Positions 25,105 to 33,573 of a DNA stretch of 47,965 nt are shown piece by piece. How positions within the stretch are numbered: position 1 is the first letter of the stretch; every line of letters starts with the position of its first letter. This stretch comes from Candidatus Nanopelagicales bacterium (GTDB taxonomy: Bacteria > Actinomycetota > Actinomycetes > S36-B12). The notes beneath the pieces were generated by a model that was not told the origin of the DNA, did no database searches, and saw only the letters and a list, made by a program, of their open reading frames with translations. The translations under genes were made by a program, and so were the position numbers. The stretch covers positions 1 to 47,965 of the forward strand of contig JAIOXK010000008.1 of NCBI GenBank assembly GCA_021741645.1, in the 5' to 3' direction.

Positions 25105-25585
25105 GGACCTCGTTGCGCCGAGCGAACCACGGCTTCCATGGGGGGTCATATCTCGCCCAGACCGGGGCGCCGAGCGCTCGAAGGCCCTGCGCCGCGATCG
25201 ACTCCCGGAGCACCTGCGTGCGCTTCTCCACGGTCGCATAGGACCATCGGCCGGTCCATCTGCTGGCCATGGCCAGGTGCCGTGGGACCTCGCGCAGGCG
25301 CACCTGGGCGTCATCCGGAACCGGATAATCGGTCAGCGCCCGTCCACCAGGGAGCACGAAACTGACGGTCCACTCATTCTCTGCAGGGGTCTCCGCCTGC
25401 AGCACCGGCGCCGTCATGGCCAGGTTCTTCGCTGAGATGTAGCGCACCAGAGGCCCGAAGGCGCGATTCCCCACCCGTTCGGCAGAACCGGTGAGGGTGA
25501 CGTCCGCCACGGTGCACCGGGGGTAGTCGCGCAGTTCCGCGTCCGGATAGGTCGCCAGGACGGTGTACTCCTGCTGCTCTGTCAT
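25067..25585 (-). CDS. SOUL heme-binding family protein
   Basis: This 172-residue cytoplasmic protein matches the SOUL/HBP family: the N-terminal YTVLATYPDAELRDYP strand pair, the NLAMTAPVL motif and the C-terminal WARYDPPWKPWFARRNEVLIEVE block. Heme or tetrapyrrole binding is reported in the family; the role here is unknown. The track adds 20 codons, but ATG 25585 follows GAGGAGG at good spacing. It converges on maf with a 38-bp coding overlap. Confidence 0.88.
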   Translation of the reverse strand: MTEQQEYTVLATYPDAELRDYPRCTVADVTLTGSAERVGNRAFGPLVRYISAKNLAMTAPVLQAETPAENEWTVSFVLPGGRALTDYPVPDDAQVRLREVPRHLAMASRWTGRWSYATVEKRTQVLRESIAAQGLRALGAPVWARYDPPWKPWFARRNEVLIEVEGATDQST

Positions 25586-25774
25586 GACTCGCCTCCTCAC
25601 CCCGTGATATCGCCGGCATTCCCATCTCGCGGCTGTCGCCGCCATTCCCAGTATGCGTGTCCACCGGTGTGGGACAGGCCATAGTCAGCCCCGCCCCAAC
25701 GACTTATCTATACCGATACGCTGCGCCAGCGGGACCTGTCATCCGTCCCGATCACGAGAGAGGGCCCACCTGAG

Positions 25775-27532
25775 GTGCATACCGTCCTGATCGCCAACCG
25801 AGGCGAGATCGCCATCCGCGTCATCCGCGCCTGCAAGGACGCAGGCCTCACGTCCGTGGCGGTCTATGCCGATCCCGACAGGGACGCCCTCCATGTGCGC
25901 ATGGCCGACGAGGCCTACGCGCTCGGTGGGGCCACCGCCGCGGAGAGCTACCTCGTGATCGACAAGATTCTCGACGCCGCCCGTCAGTCCGGAGCCGATG
26001 CCGTGCACCCCGGATACGGATTCCTCTCCGAGAACGCAGACTTCGCGCAGGCCGTGATCGACGCCGGCCTCACCTGGATCGGACCCTCCCCCGATGCCAT
26101 TCGCTCGTTGGGCGACAAGGTGTCTGCGCGCCACATCGCCCAGCGGGCCGGTGCGCCACAGGTTCCGGGCACCCCCGACCCGGTCAAGGGCGCCGACGAG
26201 GTCGTCGCCTTTGCCAAGGAGCATGGACTGCCGATCGCCATCAAGGCTGCCTTCGGCGGCGGCGGACGTGGCCTCAAGGTTGCTCGGACCCTCGAGGAGA
26301 TCCCGGATCTGTATGACTCTGCGGTCCGTGAGGCCGTCGCAGCCTTCGGCCGAGGCGAGTGCTTCGTCGAGCGATACCTTGACAGTCCGCGCCACGTGGA
26401 GACCCAGTGCCTGGCCGACGCCGAGGGCAATGTCGTGGTCGTCTCCACCCGCGACTGCTCGTTGCAGCGCCGGCACCAGAAGCTGGTCGAGGAGGCGCCC
26501 GCGCCTTTCCTCACCGATGACCAGGTCACCCGCCTCTATGAGTCTTCCAAGGCCATCCTCAAGGAGGCCGGCTACGTCAACGCTGGCACCTGCGAGTTCC
26601 TCGTGGGCACCGACGGAACAATCTCTTTCCTCGAGGTCAACACGCGACTCCAGGTGGAGCACCCGGTGTCCGAGGAGGTGGCCGGCATCGATCTGGTCCG
26701 CGAGCAGTTCCGGATCGCCGACGGCGGCACCATCGACTACCCGGACCCCGCGCTGCGTGGCCACTCCATCGAATTCCGCATCAATGGCGAGGATCCCGGT
26801 CGTGGCTTCCTGCCCGCGCCTGGCTCCCTGCTCACCTGGCGTCCACCGAGTGGCCCCGGTGTTCGCGTGGACTCCGGCTTCCAGGCCGGCGACGTGATCG
26901 GTGGCAACTTCGACTCCCTGCTGGCCAAGTTGATCGTCACCGGCGCCACCCGTGAGGAGGCCCTCGAGCGGTCTCGTCGCGCACTCGCCGAGTTCGAGGT
27001 CGACGGCATCGCGACGGCATTGACGTTCCACCGAGCCGTGGTGGATGATCCTGCCTTCGCCCCCGCGTCCGGATCCCCGTTCACCGTGCACACACGCTGG
27101 ATCGAGACCGAGTTCGACAACCAGATCCCCGCCTACTCCGGCCCCTCGGACGGCATGGCCGAGCCCGACACCCGTGAGACGGTGGTCGTTGAGGTAGGCG
27201 GCAAGCGCGTCGAGGTGACGGTCCCCGCCGGACTCGGCTCATCGGCTCCCGCAGCGGCTGGCGCTGGCCCCAAGCGGCGCAAGGCCGGCGGCTCGAAGGC
27301 CGGCGGAGCAGCATCGGGCAACTCCCTCGTGGCACCCATGCAGGGCACCATCGTCAAGATCGAGGTGGAGGACGGACAGCAGGTCGCCGAGGGCGATCTC
27401 GTCGTCGTTCTCGAGGCGATGAAGATGGAGCAGCCCCTGACGGCACACCGCTCCGGCACGATCGCCAACGTGGTCGCCGAGGTCGGGGCCACCGTGTCGA
27501 CCGGTGCTCCCATCCTCGACATCGTCGACTAG
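25775..27532 (+). CDS. accA3: Acyl-CoA carboxylase alpha subunit (biotin carboxylase-BCCP fusion)
   Basis: This 585-residue subunit carboxylates biotin with ATP and bicarbonate and carries the biotin. The biotin carboxylase part (about 1-450) begins [19 protein letters not shown], has the [15 protein letters not shown] segment, the ATP-grasp loop [10 protein letters not shown] and the [14 protein letters not shown] catalytic block. After an Ala/Gly/Lys linker (about 490-512) the BCCP domain has [11 protein letters not shown] with the biotinyl Lys. The GTG start has GAGAGAGGG upstream. It probably pairs with the AccD5-like subunit and is biotinylated by BirA. A 189-bp region upstream has no gene; TATACC or TACGCT in it may be the -10. 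Confidence 0.95.
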   Translation: MHTVLIANRGEIAIRVIRACKDAGLTSVAVYADPDRDALHVRMADEAYALGGATAAESYLVIDKILDAARQSGADAVHPGYGFLSENADFAQAVIDAGLTWIGPSPDAIRSLGDKVSARHIAQRAGAPQVPGTPDPVKGADEVVAFAKEHGLPIAIKAAFGGGGRGLKVARTLEEIPDLYDSAVREAVAAFGRGECFVERYLDSPRHVETQCLADAEGNVVVVSTRDCSLQRRHQKLVEEAPAPFLTDDQVTRLYESSKAILKEAGYVNAGTCEFLVGTDGTISFLEVNTRLQVEHPVSEEVAGIDLVREQFRIADGGTIDYPDPALRGHSIEFRINGEDPGRGFLPAPGSLLTWRPPSGPGVRVDSGFQAGDVIGGNFDSLLAKLIVTGATREEALERSRRALAEFEVDGIATALTFHRAVVDDPAFAPASGSPFTVHTRWIETEFDNQIPAYSGPSDGMAEPDTRETVVVEVGGKRVEVTVPAGLGSSAPAAAGAGPKRRKAGGSKAGGAASGNSLVAPMQGTIVKIEVEDGQQVAEGDLVVVLEAMKMEQPLTAHRSGTIANVVAEVGATVSTGAPILDIVD

Positions 27533-27545
27533 CAGCAACACCCGC

Positions 27546-27623
27546 ACCGCCGAGAGGCAGTGACTGGTCGTGAAATGCCCGAAAATGGGCGAGTCTCACG
27601 ACCAGTCACTGCCTCTCGGCGGA
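27546..27623. repeat. 78-bp palindromic element, copy 2
   Basis: Perfect arms of CCGCCGAGAGGCAGTGACTGG and onward (27547-27573 with 27596-27622) pair over 27 bp around a centre that can itself pair GCCC with GGGC. The arm differs from copy 1 by an A to C change matched by T to G in the other arm. It lies between accA and the following gene and could reduce read-through. Confidence 0.9.
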
Positions 27624-27639
27624 GTTGGCGGGAGTGACG

Positions 27640-27645
27640 TACGGT
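27640..27645 (+). promoter_or_regulatory. Candidate leaderless -10 box of the Gly-rich membrane protein gene
   Basis: TACGGT is 6 nt before ATG 27652, immediately after palindromic element copy 2. Confidence 0.5.
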
Positions 27646-27651
27646 GGAGGC

Positions 27652-28941
27652 ATGCGTCGTGCCACGGTTTCCTCGCTGTCTGCTCTGCTCGCCCTGCTGA
27701 TCGGGATCGTCGGTCTGGCACCTTCAGCCCACGCGGCCCCCGACGTCGCCGATGCGGCGGCCGCCCTCCGCGGCGGCGAGACGGTGTACTCCGATCCCGC
27801 TGCTGAGAATGCGCTGTCCTCGGCCGAGATATCGTCGCTCACAGCCGAGGCGAATGCCGCGGGCATCCCCTTGTTCATCGCCGTGCTGCCTGAGAGCGCT
27901 GCCGGCGGTGGCACCGCCGACGACGTCCTCGTGGCACTGAACTCCGAGGTCGGCATGGCCGGCGTCTACGCGGTGGTCGTGGGCAGCCAGTTCCGGGCCG
28001 GCTCCACCTCGGGAACAGCGTCCGACCTCGCCACGCAGGCCTTCCGGTCCCAGCGCGACAACGGAGTGGCCGCCGTGCTGTCGGAGTTCATCGCCCTGGC
28101 GGCCGATCGCGCCGGAAGCGGCGCAGCCAGCACGTCGACCTCTGCCGACGGAGGTGGCGGCGCTCTCGTGTTTCTCCTCGTCCTCATCGTCGGGGGCGGT
28201 GTCGTCGTCATCGTTCTGGTGCGACGGCAGCGACGAATCGCCGCCAAGCAGCTCGTCACGGTCAAGGCCGCTGTCGACAGTGACATCACCGAGTACGGCG
28301 AGCGTTTGGCCTCAGTCGATCTCGACGACCCCGACATGGATGACGCTGCACGAGCCGACCTCCAGCGAGCGCTTGACGACTACGACCGCGCGCGCAGTGC
28401 CGTGACATCCATGCGGCGCGCTCAGGACGCCGAGCAGGTGACCGCAGCGCTGGAGGACGGACGCTACTCACTGGCCTGCGCCCAGGCTCGCCTCGATCAG
28501 CAGCCGGTTCCCGATCGACGTGCACCATGCTTCATCGATCCACGCCACGGGCCGAGCTCCGGTGATGTCCTGTGGGCCCCGCCGGGCCTCGGCGAGCGTG
28601 ACGTTCCGATGTGCGCAGCGTGCGCCACGACGGTGCAGGACGGCGGCACCCCAGCCGGCCTGAACGTGGAGACCTCCGACGGTCAGCGGCGGCCGTACTA
28701 CCAGGCCGGGCCGGAATTCCAGTCCTATGCCCACGGGTACTACTCCCCCTTCGCCGGCGTGATGGGCGCAGTGCTGATGGGCACGATGCTCAGCAGCATG
28801 TGGCATGCGCCCGGGGTCACGTCATCCAGCGGCATGGACACCGCCGGGTTCGGCGGGTTCGGCGACTCGTCGTTCGGTGGGGGCGGGTTCAGCGGTGGAG
28901 GGGACTTCGGCGGGGGCGGGTTCGGCGGCGGGGACTTCTAG
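27652..28941 (+). CDS. Secreted, membrane-anchored Gly-rich protein (TPM-like)
   Basis: This protein of about 429 residues has a signal peptide (about 1-30, ending APSAHAAP), an extracellular alpha/beta domain (about 35-150) resembling small TPM-type domains, a single membrane helix (about 162-183, GALVFLLVLIVGGGVVVIVLV), a cytoplasmic helical segment (about 190-290), a Cys-containing stretch (CFIDPRHGP, MCAACA) and a Gly/Phe-rich tail of GGG-F units. I do not recognise a specific function. Family members with such tails are common in actinobacteria. The TAG stop lies inside the first unit of a 30-bp tandem repeat, so the last residues (GGDF) are repeat-derived or gave rise to it. Confidence 0.75.
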   Translation: MRRATVSSLSALLALLIGIVGLAPSAHAAPDVADAAAALRGGETVYSDPAAENALSSAEISSLTAEANAAGIPLFIAVLPESAAGGGTADDVLVALNSEVGMAGVYAVVVGSQFRAGSTSGTASDLATQAFRSQRDNGVAAVLSEFIALAADRAGSGAASTSTSADGGGGALVFLLVLIVGGGVVVIVLVRRQRRIAAKQLVTVKAAVDSDITEYGERLASVDLDDPDMDDAARADLQRALDDYDRARSAVTSMRRAQDAEQVTAALEDGRYSLACAQARLDQQPVPDRRAPCFIDPRHGPSSGDVLWAPPGLGERDVPMCAACATTVQDGGTPAGLNVETSDGQRRPYYQAGPEFQSYAHGYYSPFAGVMGAVLMGTMLSSMWHAPGVTSSSGMDTAGFGGFGDSSFGGGGFSGGGDFGGGGFGGGDF

Positions 28942-29092
28942 TCCCCGTCATCAGCTCGCGGGGACTTCTAGTCCCCGTCATCAGCTCGCGGGGACTTCTA
29001 GTCCCCGTCATCAGCTCGCGGGGACTTCTAGTCCCCGTCATCAGCTCGCGGGGACTTTTAGTCCCCGTCATCAGCTCGCGGGGACTTCTCGG
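28929..29092. repeat. Tandem array of 30-bp hairpin repeats (five units plus a partial sixth)
   Basis: The unit is CGGGGACTTCTAGTCCCCG followed by TCATCAGCTCG. Units begin at 28929, 28959, 28989, 29019 and 29049; a sixth breaks off after CGGGGACTTCT. Each holds an 8-bp stem with a 3-nt loop (TCT, or TTT in unit 5). Both flanking convergent genes end inside the array: TAG in unit 1 on plus, TAA in unit 5 on minus. It can act as a stack of bidirectional terminator hairpins. Units abut without variable spacers. Confidence 0.95.
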
Positions 29093-29546
29093 CTGAGGCG
29101 TCCAGAGTCCGGCACGGCATGAGCCTGATGTGCTCGACGTAGTGGGCCGGCGCACCGCCCGCCTCGGCCGCATCGGCGATGGTGCCCAGGTAGTGCGCGG
29201 ACGGCAGGCCGCCCTCGTAGGTGTCCAGGACGTAGACCCACGCCAGCTCATGACGGCCCATGGTCTGGACGCGCACTCGGATCTTCGTCCACAGGCCGAG
29301 GTCGACGCCCTCCCAGCCGTCCAGCTCACGCTCATCATGGGACGTGATGTCGTAGAGCATCACGAACACCGACGAGCCCGCGTCTTCGACGATCGTGGAC
29401 AAGGCCCCGTCCCAGCCAAGGTCCTCACCGGAGAACGTGAGCCGCCAATCGCGCAGCCAGCCTGACCCTCGAACGGGCGAGGACGGCGCCCGACGAGCCA
29501 TGCGCCGAGGATCGAGGTTCGACCCATAGGCGGCATACAGCGTCAT
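29058..29546 (-). CDS. Gamma-glutamylcyclotransferase-like (GGCT/AIG2 fold) protein
   Basis: This 162-residue protein has the GGCT-fold start LYAAYGSNLDPRRM, a middle VFVMLYDITSHDERELDGWEG containing the likely acidic catalytic residue, and a VYVLDTYEGGLPSAHYL segment. The reaction in characterised members is release of 5-oxoproline from gamma-glutamyl compounds; the substrate here is unknown. The last eight codons (SPRADDGD) and the TAA stop are encoded by the tandem repeat. The ATG is 6 nt after TACTCT on the minus strand, so it is probably leaderless. I recall a similar small gene beside lpdA in M. tuberculosis (Rv3304). Confidence 0.8.
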   Translation of the reverse strand: MTLYAAYGSNLDPRRMARRAPSSPVRGSGWLRDWRLTFSGEDLGWDGALSTIVEDAGSSVFVMLYDITSHDERELDGWEGVDLGLWTKIRVRVQTMGRHELAWVYVLDTYEGGLPSAHYLGTIADAAEAGGAPAHYVEHIRLMPCRTLDASAEKSPRADDGD

Positions 29547-29552
29547 GAATCC

Positions 29553-29558
29553 AGAGTA
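29553..29558 (-). promoter_or_regulatory. Candidate leaderless -10 box of the GGCT-like gene
   Basis: On the minus strand TACTCT is followed by 6 nt and the ATG at 29546. Confidence 0.5.
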
Positions 29559-29601
29559 GGGACTCGACCTCGTCCAAGGAAGGACGAGCGACTAGGGAAC
29601 A

Positions 29602-31041
29602 ATGCCTGGAGTGAGCACTGTTGCGATCATCGGCGGGGGTCCCGGAGGCTACGAGGCGGCACTGGTCGCACGACAGTTGGGCGCCGAGGTCACCCTGATC
29701 GACCGCGATGGCATCGGCGGTTCGGCCGTTCTCACCGACTGCGTTCCGAGCAAGGCCCTGATCGCCACCGCGGACGTCATCACCGATGCTGCCACCAGCG
29801 CAGGCCTCGGCGTGCTGGTCGACGGTCGCCCACCGAGCCCCGGACTCTTCGGGGTGGATCTGGCTGCCGTCAACGAGCGAATCCTCGACCTGGTCCGGGC
29901 TCAGAGCGACGACATCAGGACTCGACTGGCTTCGGACGGCGTCCAGATGATCGAAGGTCGCGGGCGACTGGCGCCGGACGGCTCCGTCATCATCACGCAC
30001 CCCGATGGCCGAGAGGAACTGCTGGCCGCTGAGACCGTCCTGCTCGCGACCGGTGCTCGGCCACGCACCCTGCCTGACGCGGTGCCGGATGGCGAGCGCA
30101 TCCTCACCTGGGAGCAGGTGTATCGCCTGACGGAGGTGCCCGAGCGCCTCATCGTCGTCGGGTCCGGCGTCACCGGCGCGGAGTTCGCAGGCGCATATCA
30201 CGCGCTCGGCAGCAGGGTGGTTCTCATCTCCTCTCGGGAGCACGTCCTGCCCGGTGAGGATCCGGATGCAGCACGTGTTCTGGAAGAGGTCTACGCCCGC
30301 CGAGGAGTCGAGGTGATGAGTTCCTCTCGTGCGGTCGCCGCCCGTCGCGTCAGCGAGGCCGACGATGGCATTGAGGGCGTCGAGGTCACGCTGGCCAGTG
30401 GTGAGATCGTCCGCGGATCCCACGTGCTGATGGCGGTCGGGTCCCTGCCGAACACCCAAGGCCTCGGGCTTGACGAATCCGGTGTCGAGACCGATGACCG
30501 TGGCTTCATTCGTGTTGATCGCGTCAGCCGCACGTCACGCCGTGGCGTCTATGCAGCCGGTGACTGCACGGGAGTCCTCATGCTCGCGTCCGTTGCCGCG
30601 ATGCAGGGCCGAATCGCCATGTGGCACGCACTCGGGGATGCCGTCACGCCACTGGAACTGGCCACCGTGTCCAGCACGATCTTCACCAATCCGGAGATCG
30701 CGACCGTGGGGCTGAGCCAGCGTGACCTGGACGCCGGCCACTTCCGAGGGGATGTCGTGCTTCTGCCGCTGGCGTCCAACGCCCGCGCCAAGATGGCGCA
30801 GCAGCGTGACGGGTTCGTCAAGCTCTTCTGTCGTCGTGGCTCTCGCATCGTCGCGGGCGCAGTGATCGTCGGCCAGCACGCGAGCGAGCTGATCCACCCC
30901 CTCACCATTGCCGTCGAGCAGCGGCTGACGGTCGATGAGCTTGCGGCCACTTTCACCGTCTATCCGAGCCTGTCAGGGTCCACAGCCGAGGCTGCGCGAC
31001 GACTTCACCTTCATGCCGAGGAGCCGCCGCACGAGGACTAG
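29602..31041 (+). CDS. lpdA: NAD(P)H-quinone-type flavoprotein disulfide reductase family (LpdA-like)
   Basis: This 479-residue pyridine nucleotide-disulfide reductase family protein has the FAD loop IIGGGPGGYEAALVARQLGA, an NAD(P) loop VVGSGVTGAEFAGAYHALG (about 186) and a C-terminal dimerisation domain. Where a dihydrolipoamide dehydrogenase has CxxxxC, this reads VLTDCVPSK: only one of the two redox Cys is present. The same pattern is known from M. tuberculosis LpdA (Rv3303c), a quinone reductase rather than a lipoamide dehydrogenase. The stop codon TAG is shared with the punA -10 box. Start at ATG 29602 or GTG three codons on. Confidence 0.88.
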   Translation: MPGVSTVAIIGGGPGGYEAALVARQLGAEVTLIDRDGIGGSAVLTDCVPSKALIATADVITDAATSAGLGVLVDGRPPSPGLFGVDLAAVNERILDLVRAQSDDIRTRLASDGVQMIEGRGRLAPDGSVIITHPDGREELLAAETVLLATGARPRTLPDAVPDGERILTWEQVYRLTEVPERLIVVGSGVTGAEFAGAYHALGSRVVLISSREHVLPGEDPDAARVLEEVYARRGVEVMSSSRAVAARRVSEADDGIEGVEVTLASGEIVRGSHVLMAVGSLPNTQGLGLDESGVETDDRGFIRVDRVSRTSRRGVYAAGDCTGVLMLASVAAMQGRIAMWHALGDAVTPLELATVSSTIFTNPEIATVGLSQRDLDAGHFRGDVVLLPLASNARAKMAQQRDGFVKLFCRRGSRIVAGAVIVGQHASELIHPLTIAVEQRLTVDELAATFTVYPSLSGSTAEAARRLHLHAEEPPHED

Positions 31042-31044
31042 GGT
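31039..31044 (+). promoter_or_regulatory. Candidate leaderless -10 box of punA, overlapping the lpdA stop codon
   Basis: TAGGGT, whose TAG is the lpdA stop, is followed by 6 nt and the punA GTG. Confidence 0.6.
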
Positions 31045-31050
31045 CGTGAC

Positions 31051-31863
31051 GTGAACACACATCCTTCGACCCTTGAGGCCGATGCCCGAGCGCAGCAGTC
31101 CGCAGCGGCCATCGCTGAGCTGACCGGCCAGCCAAGCCATGACATTGCCGTCGTGCTCGGCTCGGGCTGGGCGCCCGCCGCGGATCTGCTCGGCGACACG
31201 GTGGCCGAATTCCCGATCACGGACGTGCCCCATTTCGCGGCACCCGTCGTCGAGGGGCACGGGGGTCGGCTGCGGAGTGTCGACGCCGACGGGGTGCCCG
31301 TGCTGGTCTTCCTCGGTCGTACCCATCTCTATGAGGAGCGCGGCGTCGATGCGGTCACCCACGGCGTGCGCACGGCCGCGGCGGCCGGATGCCGAGCCGT
31401 GGTCCTGACGAATGGGTGCGGTGGACTCGACCCCTCGTGGACTCCCGGAACGCCCGTCATCATCGGAGACCACATCAACCTGACGGGCGCCAGCCCACTG
31501 CACGGCGCGCACTTCGTGGATCTCACCCATCTGTACTCCCCTCGCCTGCGAGGCATCTGCCGCGAGATCGATCCCACGCTCGCGGAGGGCGTCTATGCCC
31601 AGTTCCGGGGCCCGATGTACGAGACGCCCGCGGAGATCACGATGGTGCGGACGATCGGCGGAACGCTCGTGGGCATGAGCACGGCGCTCGAGGCCATCGT
31701 CAGCCGGGCGTGCGGCATGGAGATCCTGGGCCTGTCCCTCGTGACGAACCTGGCCGCCGGCATGTCCGGTGAACCTCTTGACCACGAGGAAGTCCTTGCG
31801 GCCGGGCACGCCGCTGCCGAGCGCATGGGAGGCATCCTCGCGCAGGTGGTTCGCCGCGCATGA
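31051..31863 (+). CDS. punA: Purine nucleoside phosphorylase
   Basis: This 270-residue trimeric-type PNP splits inosine, guanosine and their deoxy forms with phosphate, giving base and (deoxy)ribose 1-phosphate. Family marks are the VVLGSGW phosphate loop, VEGHGG with the catalytic His, TNGCGGLDPSWTPG, the EMC-like MYETPAE segment and VTNLAAGMSGEPLDHEEV. It overlaps the phosphomutase gene by 4 bp (ATGA), which suggests the sugar 1-phosphate is the shared intermediate. It is probably leaderless. Confidence 0.95.
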   Translation: MNTHPSTLEADARAQQSAAAIAELTGQPSHDIAVVLGSGWAPAADLLGDTVAEFPITDVPHFAAPVVEGHGGRLRSVDADGVPVLVFLGRTHLYEERGVDAVTHGVRTAAAAGCRAVVLTNGCGGLDPSWTPGTPVIIGDHINLTGASPLHGAHFVDLTHLYSPRLRGICREIDPTLAEGVYAQFRGPMYETPAEITMVRTIGGTLVGMSTALEAIVSRACGMEILGLSLVTNLAAGMSGEPLDHEEVLAAGHAAAERMGGILAQVVRRA

Positions 31864-33548
31864 GTGACACCACGTCGCTTGTGGAGCAGGCTCGCGCGTG
31901 GCAGCGAGACGACTGCGATGCTGCGATGAGGGCTGCGCTCGATGTCGTGATCGATCGAGTCGAGGCCGGCGACGCCGCTGCTACCGAGGACCTGCGTGAT
32001 GCCTTCGCCGGCACTCTGCAGTTCGGCACGGCCGGACTCCGAGGAGCCGTGGGGCCGGGCCCCAACCGCATGAACGAGGTCGTGGTCGTCCGAGCAGCGG
32101 CCGGACTGGCGGACTTCCTTGCGCAATCCGGTGGAGGGTCGGTAGTGATCGGGCACGATGCCCGACACGGCTCGGAGCAGTTCGCCCGAGCATCCGCAGA
32201 GATCCTCAGTGGCGCCGGCCTCACCGTTCTCATGCTTCCGCCCCTGGCGCCCACACCAGTGCTGGCCTATGCGATCCGCGAACTCGGGTGCGCAGCAGGG
32301 GTGATGGTGACGGCCAGCCACAACCCCCAGCGCGACAACGGCTACAAGGTGTACCTGGGCGACGGCATGCAGATCGTCTCGCCCGCAGACGCCCGGATCA
32401 GCGAGGCGATCGCCCGGGTCACGGAGCGCGGACCCGTCGCGACGCTCCCACGGAGCGACGCCTGGACGCGCCTCGGTGATGAGACTCTCCAGTCCTACGT
32501 GCGCAAGACAGCGGCGCTGGTAGACGTGAGTGAATCGGGGCCCGTACGTGTTGCCTACACGCCACTTCACGGCGTCGGTGGCCCGACCTTCCTGCAGGTG
32601 TTGGCCAACGCCGGTATCAGCGCCCCCACCGTCGTCCGCTCGCAGTTCGACCCTGATCCGAACTTCGGCGGGATGCCCTTCCCCAACCCTGAAGAGCCCG
32701 GGGTGATGGATGCCGTGCTTGCCCTCGCCGAGCAGGAGGGGTGTGACGTGGCCATCGCCAACGACCCTGACGCCGACAGGTGCGCGATCGGCGTCCCGTC
32801 ACCTGACGGCTGGCGCATGCTGACCGGAGATGAGGTGGGATGGCTGCTCGGATGGTGGATCGCCTCCGGCAATCGCCGGCAAGGCGGACGCAACGTCCTG
32901 GCGCAGTCCATCGTCTCCGGGTCCATGCTCGAGGCGATCGCCGCTGATGCCGGACTCCCCTACTCCCAGACCTTGACCGGCTTCAAGTGGATCGCACGCG
33001 TCCCCGACCTCGCCTTCGGCTACGAGGAGGCTCTCGGCTACTGCGTGGATCCCGCCGCCGTTCGCGACAAGGACGGCATCTCCGCCGGACTGATGTTCAT
33101 CGAGATGGTGGGAAGCCTTGCCCTGCGCGGAGCCACGGTGCTCGACGTGCTGGACGATCTCGCCGTGAGGCACGGGGTTTATGCGACCGGGCAGGTTGCC
33201 GTCCGGCACGCCGACCCCGCCGTCATTCGCGACATCATGTCGGCACTCCGATCGAGTCCTCCATCGTCTCTGGGTGGTCTCGAGGTGACAGCAATCGACG
33301 ACCTCGAGCGCCCTGAGGATGGCCTCCCGCCCACCGACGGTCTGAGAATCGCCTTGCGCGGTGGCAACCGAGTGATCATTCGACCCAGCGGCACCGAGGC
33401 GAAGGTCAAGGCATATCTGCAGTCGCGAGTCGAGGTGAAGGGTGACCTCGACGCAGCACGCTCGCAGGCGGAAATGCAACTGTCCACGATGCGCGAATCC
33501 GTGGCCCGACTTCTCACAGCACCCGAGAAGTCCACGGAGTCGCCATGA
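31860..33548 (+). CDS. Alpha-D-phosphohexomutase family enzyme (PmmB-like, possible phosphopentomutase)
   Basis: This 562-residue phosphosugar mutase has four domains: the phospho-Ser loop VTASHNPQRDNGYKVY (about residue 150), the metal loop ANDPDADRCAIG (about 300), the sugar loop GYEEALGYCVDP (about 385) and the phosphate-binding RPSGTEAKVKAYL near the end (about 500). The annotated family reaction is hexose 1-/6-phosphate exchange. Translational coupling to punA, with deoC 25 bp downstream and no deoB seen, makes (deoxy)ribose 1-phosphate to 5-phosphate conversion a strong alternative. Length matches the PGM2-like bacterial subgroup. Confidence 0.9.
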   Translation: MSDTTSLVEQARAWQRDDCDAAMRAALDVVIDRVEAGDAAATEDLRDAFAGTLQFGTAGLRGAVGPGPNRMNEVVVVRAAAGLADFLAQSGGGSVVIGHDARHGSEQFARASAEILSGAGLTVLMLPPLAPTPVLAYAIRELGCAAGVMVTASHNPQRDNGYKVYLGDGMQIVSPADARISEAIARVTERGPVATLPRSDAWTRLGDETLQSYVRKTAALVDVSESGPVRVAYTPLHGVGGPTFLQVLANAGISAPTVVRSQFDPDPNFGGMPFPNPEEPGVMDAVLALAEQEGCDVAIANDPDADRCAIGVPSPDGWRMLTGDEVGWLLGWWIASGNRRQGGRNVLAQSIVSGSMLEAIAADAGLPYSQTLTGFKWIARVPDLAFGYEEALGYCVDPAAVRDKDGISAGLMFIEMVGSLALRGATVLDVLDDLAVRHGVYATGQVAVRHADPAVIRDIMSALRSSPPSSLGGLEVTAIDDLERPEDGLPPTDGLRIALRGGNRVIIRPSGTEAKVKAYLQSRVEVKGDLDAARSQAEMQLSTMRESVARLLTAPEKSTESP

Positions 33549-33561
33549 GCTGCCGCCGGAC

Positions 33562-33567
33562 TAGGGT
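33562..33567 (+). promoter_or_regulatory. Candidate leaderless -10 box of deoC
   Basis: TAGGGT is followed by 6 nt and the deoC ATG; no Shine-Dalgarno is visible. Confidence 0.6.
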
Positions 33568-33573
33568 GACCTG

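Noticed and set aside
25739-27091. 450-residue minus-strand ORF
   Set aside because: It is antisense to the well-supported biotin carboxylase gene and has no family features.
28929-29092. CRISPR array
   Set aside because: Units are contiguous copies of one 30-bp sequence with no variable spacers, and no cas genes are near.
28611-29096. Plus-strand ORF ending in repeated SSRGLLVPVI units
   Set aside because: It is an alternative frame across the Gly-rich gene and the tandem array; the periodic protein is only a product of the 30-bp repeat.
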